A stretch of 64,000 bases of DNA from Epiperipatus broadwayi (taxonomy: Eukaryota; Onychophora; Udeonychophora; Euonychophora; Peripatidae). Numbering within the stretch: the stretch's first letter is position 1; each line of letters starts with the position of its first letter. This document shows, one piece after another, positions 61,165 to 64,000 of the stretch. The position numbers and the translations under genes are program-made. The notes below the pieces were generated by a model that was given only the letters and a program-made list of their open reading frames with translations, searched no databases and was not told where the DNA came from. The stretch covers positions 4,679,001 through 4,743,000 of the forward strand of contig JAQFVV010006294.1 in NCBI GenBank assembly GCA_028023455.1. Reading direction: 5' to 3'.

Positions 61165-62985
61165 TGTTAATATGCTGACATTTTCACTAGTATTATAGAA
61201 AATCTTATATGATATTAATCATTTAAGAACAATAGTAATATTGATTTCTCAGAATAATATTGAAAGTTCAGCATCTTGAATAAATAAAATAGGGAATCAT
61301 ATAATCGTCTTAACATATTATAGTATGATCCATGATTAATGTTTTAGGGATACCTATTATATTACACTGCCTAGTATTGAATTTTGCCAGCTTGCCATTC
61401 ATCATATGAATTTTAGGATTATCCTACTTATAATTAATTTTAAATGAGTAAGTTTCCTAAAACTATGCTTGATAAAAACAATATAAAAATGTGTATTAGG
61501 CTAAAACAAATTTAATTTAAAGAATAGCTATAAATAACAATTAAAAGTAAGATAATTTTATTATAATTGTAATCAGATCCAAGGATGATCTATTACTATC
61601 AATATTTAGATATGTTAACGAAATCTTATTTTCCATCTATAAGTTTAATCAAGAATATATATGTTGTTAATTTTTAAAATATGTAAATATTAGAAATAAA
61701 ATTTTGTTTTGAAAATGTACTCAGTTATCTGTAACCATGTTGCTAAACACTGTCCATATTGTTATTGCTATCCACACATTATTGTTATTGCTACCAATAT
61801 CATCATCACTTAATATGATTGGTTTTATTATATGTTTAGCATATTAGAAATGTTTTACCCAGCTCTTATATTTAGAATATACAAAATTTTGGTATTTTCT
61901 GATCAAAACATTGTTAATATTCTGAACATATGCTATTTTTAAATATCTTAAAGGTTAAATATTTAGTTTTGGAGAATAACCTTTTAATAAATTATCAGAT
62001 ACTATCATTCACTGAACTTGGTTATATTGTTCATTGTGGTCAAACCTAAATTAGTGTATAAATGATTATTATAGTTATCTTATTATTAGGAATTTATTGA
62101 TTCGTCCTAAAATTTAAAGTTTACTTTTATTATTGCCATTGGAGTAATTAAATAATCTTTATTAATTCCATTTATGTTTTATGAGTCATCTTTGTTTTCT
62201 ATATGTCGGATAGTAGTAAAATCCCTCTTACTGATCCAGATATACTTTGTAAAAGTATTGACATTTCAAATTATTTGCACCCTGAGAAATTAAATTACTG
62301 ATTAATAGTTGATTTTATTATTAGCTTTCATTTCTTAAGCTATTTGATATGCGTCACCTTGATCTCTTATGTTCGTTTTTATTGTTTATTTGATTCATTA
62401 AAATCTCAAAAATTTAAACTTCCTTCTTTAGGTTTTTAAAACTTAGAACCCATTATTTTTATTTTAGTATTTAAACTTTCTTTTTTAATTAGTCAAGTTT
62501 AGAACCCTTTGCCTTTATTTCAGTAGTATCTTGCTTTTGTTTGGAATAATATCAGATTAATATTTCAGGATACCATTTATTATCACTAGCATTGTTATCA
62601 TCACTCATCCATATTTTATTTTCATCTTCATCTTATCTTACCATTATAATTTATTCACATTTTATTGATCCCTATTTTATCACAACCTTAACTATTCATC
62701 ATCATAACATCTTTCCTTTCTCTTCTGTTCATTCTTAGGTCCATTCATTATTCATTCCCATTAATTAATTATTATTTGCTCTTCATCACCCATTCAGTCT
62801 TCTATATCTTCACTCATTTATCATTCATTCCATAATTCTAATTTCATACTCATCTCATAGATAAATGCCTTCCTAATTATTAACCATCTTGTAGAGTTGC
62901 AAGTTAAATGTTTGTTTTTAGATATGGCCTCTGCTATATTTACTCATGTTTATGCTAGTCAAAAAGAAGGAATATGAAAATATAC
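61165..62985. other. No gene; duplicated segment and pyrimidine-rich tract
   Basis: A direct duplication of about 70 bp lies at 62410-62540 (AAACTTCCTT...AACTTAGAACCC and AAACTTTCTT...AGTTTAGAACCC). 62570-62880 is strikingly poor in G on the plus strand, with repeated CATTCAT/TCATC motifs. No coding sequence recognised. Confidence 0.55.
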
Positions 62986-62994
62986 AAAAATGAT

Positions 62995-64000
62995 GAATAA
63001 AAAGGATTGAATATCTTGAATTTTGGAAAATGGTGCAGAAAAGAGTTGAAAATGATATAAAAAAGTATAACTGTGAACTAGCAAGAAAAGTTATAGAAGA
63101 GAAAAATGTAAAACATCATTTTGGTATTGGTAGGAAATTTATATCTGCAATAAGAAAAAAAGATGGAATTATTACTAAAAAGAGATATGATGTCATGAAA
63201 TAGATAGAAGACTTCTATCAAAAATTATATAGTAATAAAGAACAGGTACCTCCTATATCTATTATATCTTCTGAATTGCCCAGAATTTTAAATGAAGAGT
63301 GAGATATGCAATTAAATTTATAAAGAAAAGAGAGGCTCCAGGTAATAATGGAATTATAATTGATGTATTAAAAGAATAGAAAAAAATTTAGCAAAGTTAT
63401 ATACTAAATGTCTAAATGATAAAAATGTACCAGATGATTGGAAGAATACAATATTATTTTAAAAAGGTGATAAAGAAGATATTGGAAATTACAGACCTAT
63501 CAGCCTTTTATTAGTTTTATACAAAATTTTTACCAAGATAATTACAGATAACATTGGATTTCCACCAAGAGAACAAGCTGGATTTAAAAGTGGTTTTAAT
63601 AGAGTAGATCATATCCAGGTATTGAGAGAAGTTATGGAAAGGACAAAGGAATATGAATTGCCATTATGCTTTGGATTTGTAGATCATGAAAAGGCATTTG
63701 ATTCTATAAACATTTCTTCGGTGATTAAAGCATTGGATCATCAAGGTGTAGATCCAGGTTATTGTCATATTTTAAAGAATATTTATAAAAATGCAACAGC
63801 AACAATTAGATTACATAATGATACTAGTAATATTTACTGAGGCTATAACCTCGATCATATGCGTATAAAATGTGATAGTAGGGACCTCTACAGGTGTTTT
63901 AACCACAGGCTTACACTATGGAAGATACTAGGAAAGTCAACATTAAGAAAGATATAAGACAGGGTGACTCCATATCTTCAAAACTTTTTACAACAGTGCT
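62995..64000 (+). pseudogene. RTE-type LINE reverse transcriptase, runs off window
   Basis: A decayed linker region (from about 63005; KKYNCELARKVIEEKNVKHH) leads into RT. Recognisable are GNYRPISLL (near 63485-63511), PPREQAGFKSGF (63558-63593), CFGFVDHEKAFDSIN with the first catalytic Asp (63669-63713), LDHQGVDPGY, and beyond the insertion IRQGDSISSKLFTTV (from about 63950). The catalytic YADD would lie past the window. The order matches RTE-clade LINEs. Stops upstream, plus a 104-bp insertion, show it is dead. The endonuclease part is absent. Confidence 0.88.
63828..63931. mobile_element. 104-bp insertion with 8-bp duplication
   Basis: GATACTAG occurs at 63820-63827 and 63924-63931. Removing one copy and the 96 bp between them restores an uninterrupted RT frame, so the insertion is later than the LINE. 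It has no clear terminal inverted repeats and contains two small hairpins (GAGG...CCTC and ACCT...AGGT). I do not recognise it. An 8-bp duplication would fit a hAT-like MITE or a short retroposed fragment. Confidence 0.7.

Noticed and set aside
1-64000. CRISPR arrays, bacterial operons, riboswitches, rRNA
   Set aside because: No spaced short repeats, no Shine-Dalgarno-linked frames and no rRNA-like GC-richer conserved blocks. Content is eukaryotic transposon DNA throughout.

Overview
The window is a gene-poor, strongly A+T-rich stretch of a eukaryotic nuclear genome, very probably from an invertebrate animal. The grounds are the mobile elements: a Penelope-like element (PLE) with a GIY-YIG domain, Ty3/gypsy LTR elements, an RTE-type LINE, a Tigger/pogo-type MITE, a Merlin/ISXO2-type transposase relic, tRNA-derived SINEs and hammerhead-ribozyme retrozymes. 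A/T microsatellites are also plentiful. I cannot name the species. I see no intact host gene. The only host-exon candidate is a short minus-strand open stretch ending in a good splice donor (2611-2781). Every recognisable protein-coding region is a decayed transposon fragment.

Layout. 1-3.4 kb: microsatellites, a 172-bp satellite block and the candidate exon. 3.43-6.20 kb: a 2.77-kb solo LTR of gypsy family B. 7.66-11.6 kb: a broken PLE whose GIY-YIG domain is split by a 911-bp Tigger-like MITE. 13.5 kb: a solitary, well-formed hammerhead ribozyme. 19.57-21.17 kb: an old foldback element carrying a younger retrozyme. 25.9-30.4 kb: a TTAA-flanked MITE, a SINE fragment, a perfect 322-bp palindrome inside a retroposed element, and a 1,035-bp retrozyme with three complete hammerheads. 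32.5-34.6 kb: two copies of a second retrozyme family. 37.0-38.5 kb: a TIR-flanked element with poly(A)-rich tandem repeats. 40.2-41.8 kb: a SINE, then a 1.15-kb inverted dimer resembling PLE 3' ends. 43-44.1 kb: a Merlin relic and a MITE. 44.5-57.9 kb: a nested LTR complex, in which gypsy family B (46.17-54.08) lies inside the 5' LTR of element A and a retrozyme lies in the same LTR. 61.1 kb: a tRNA-Gly-like SINE. 63-64 kb: a decayed RTE LINE with a 104-bp insertion in its reverse transcriptase, running off the end.

Main finding. Six elements (19.9, 27.3, 29.4, 33.4, 40.7 and 45.2 kb) share one architecture. Each consists of two inverted copies joined at their inner ends, with 3' ends pointing outward. 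One arm is usually longer than the other, and each element is flanked by a 12-19-bp direct repeat that reads as a target-site duplication. Two of the sequence families carry hammerhead ribozymes with the canonical core, and at 29.4 kb the cleavage sites on each arm are exactly 369 bp apart. This resembles retrozymes, small non-autonomous retroelements thought to be mobilised by PLE reverse transcriptases, but in an inverted-dimer form that I do not recognise as a described class. The PLE remains in the window are the obvious candidate for the source of the enzyme.
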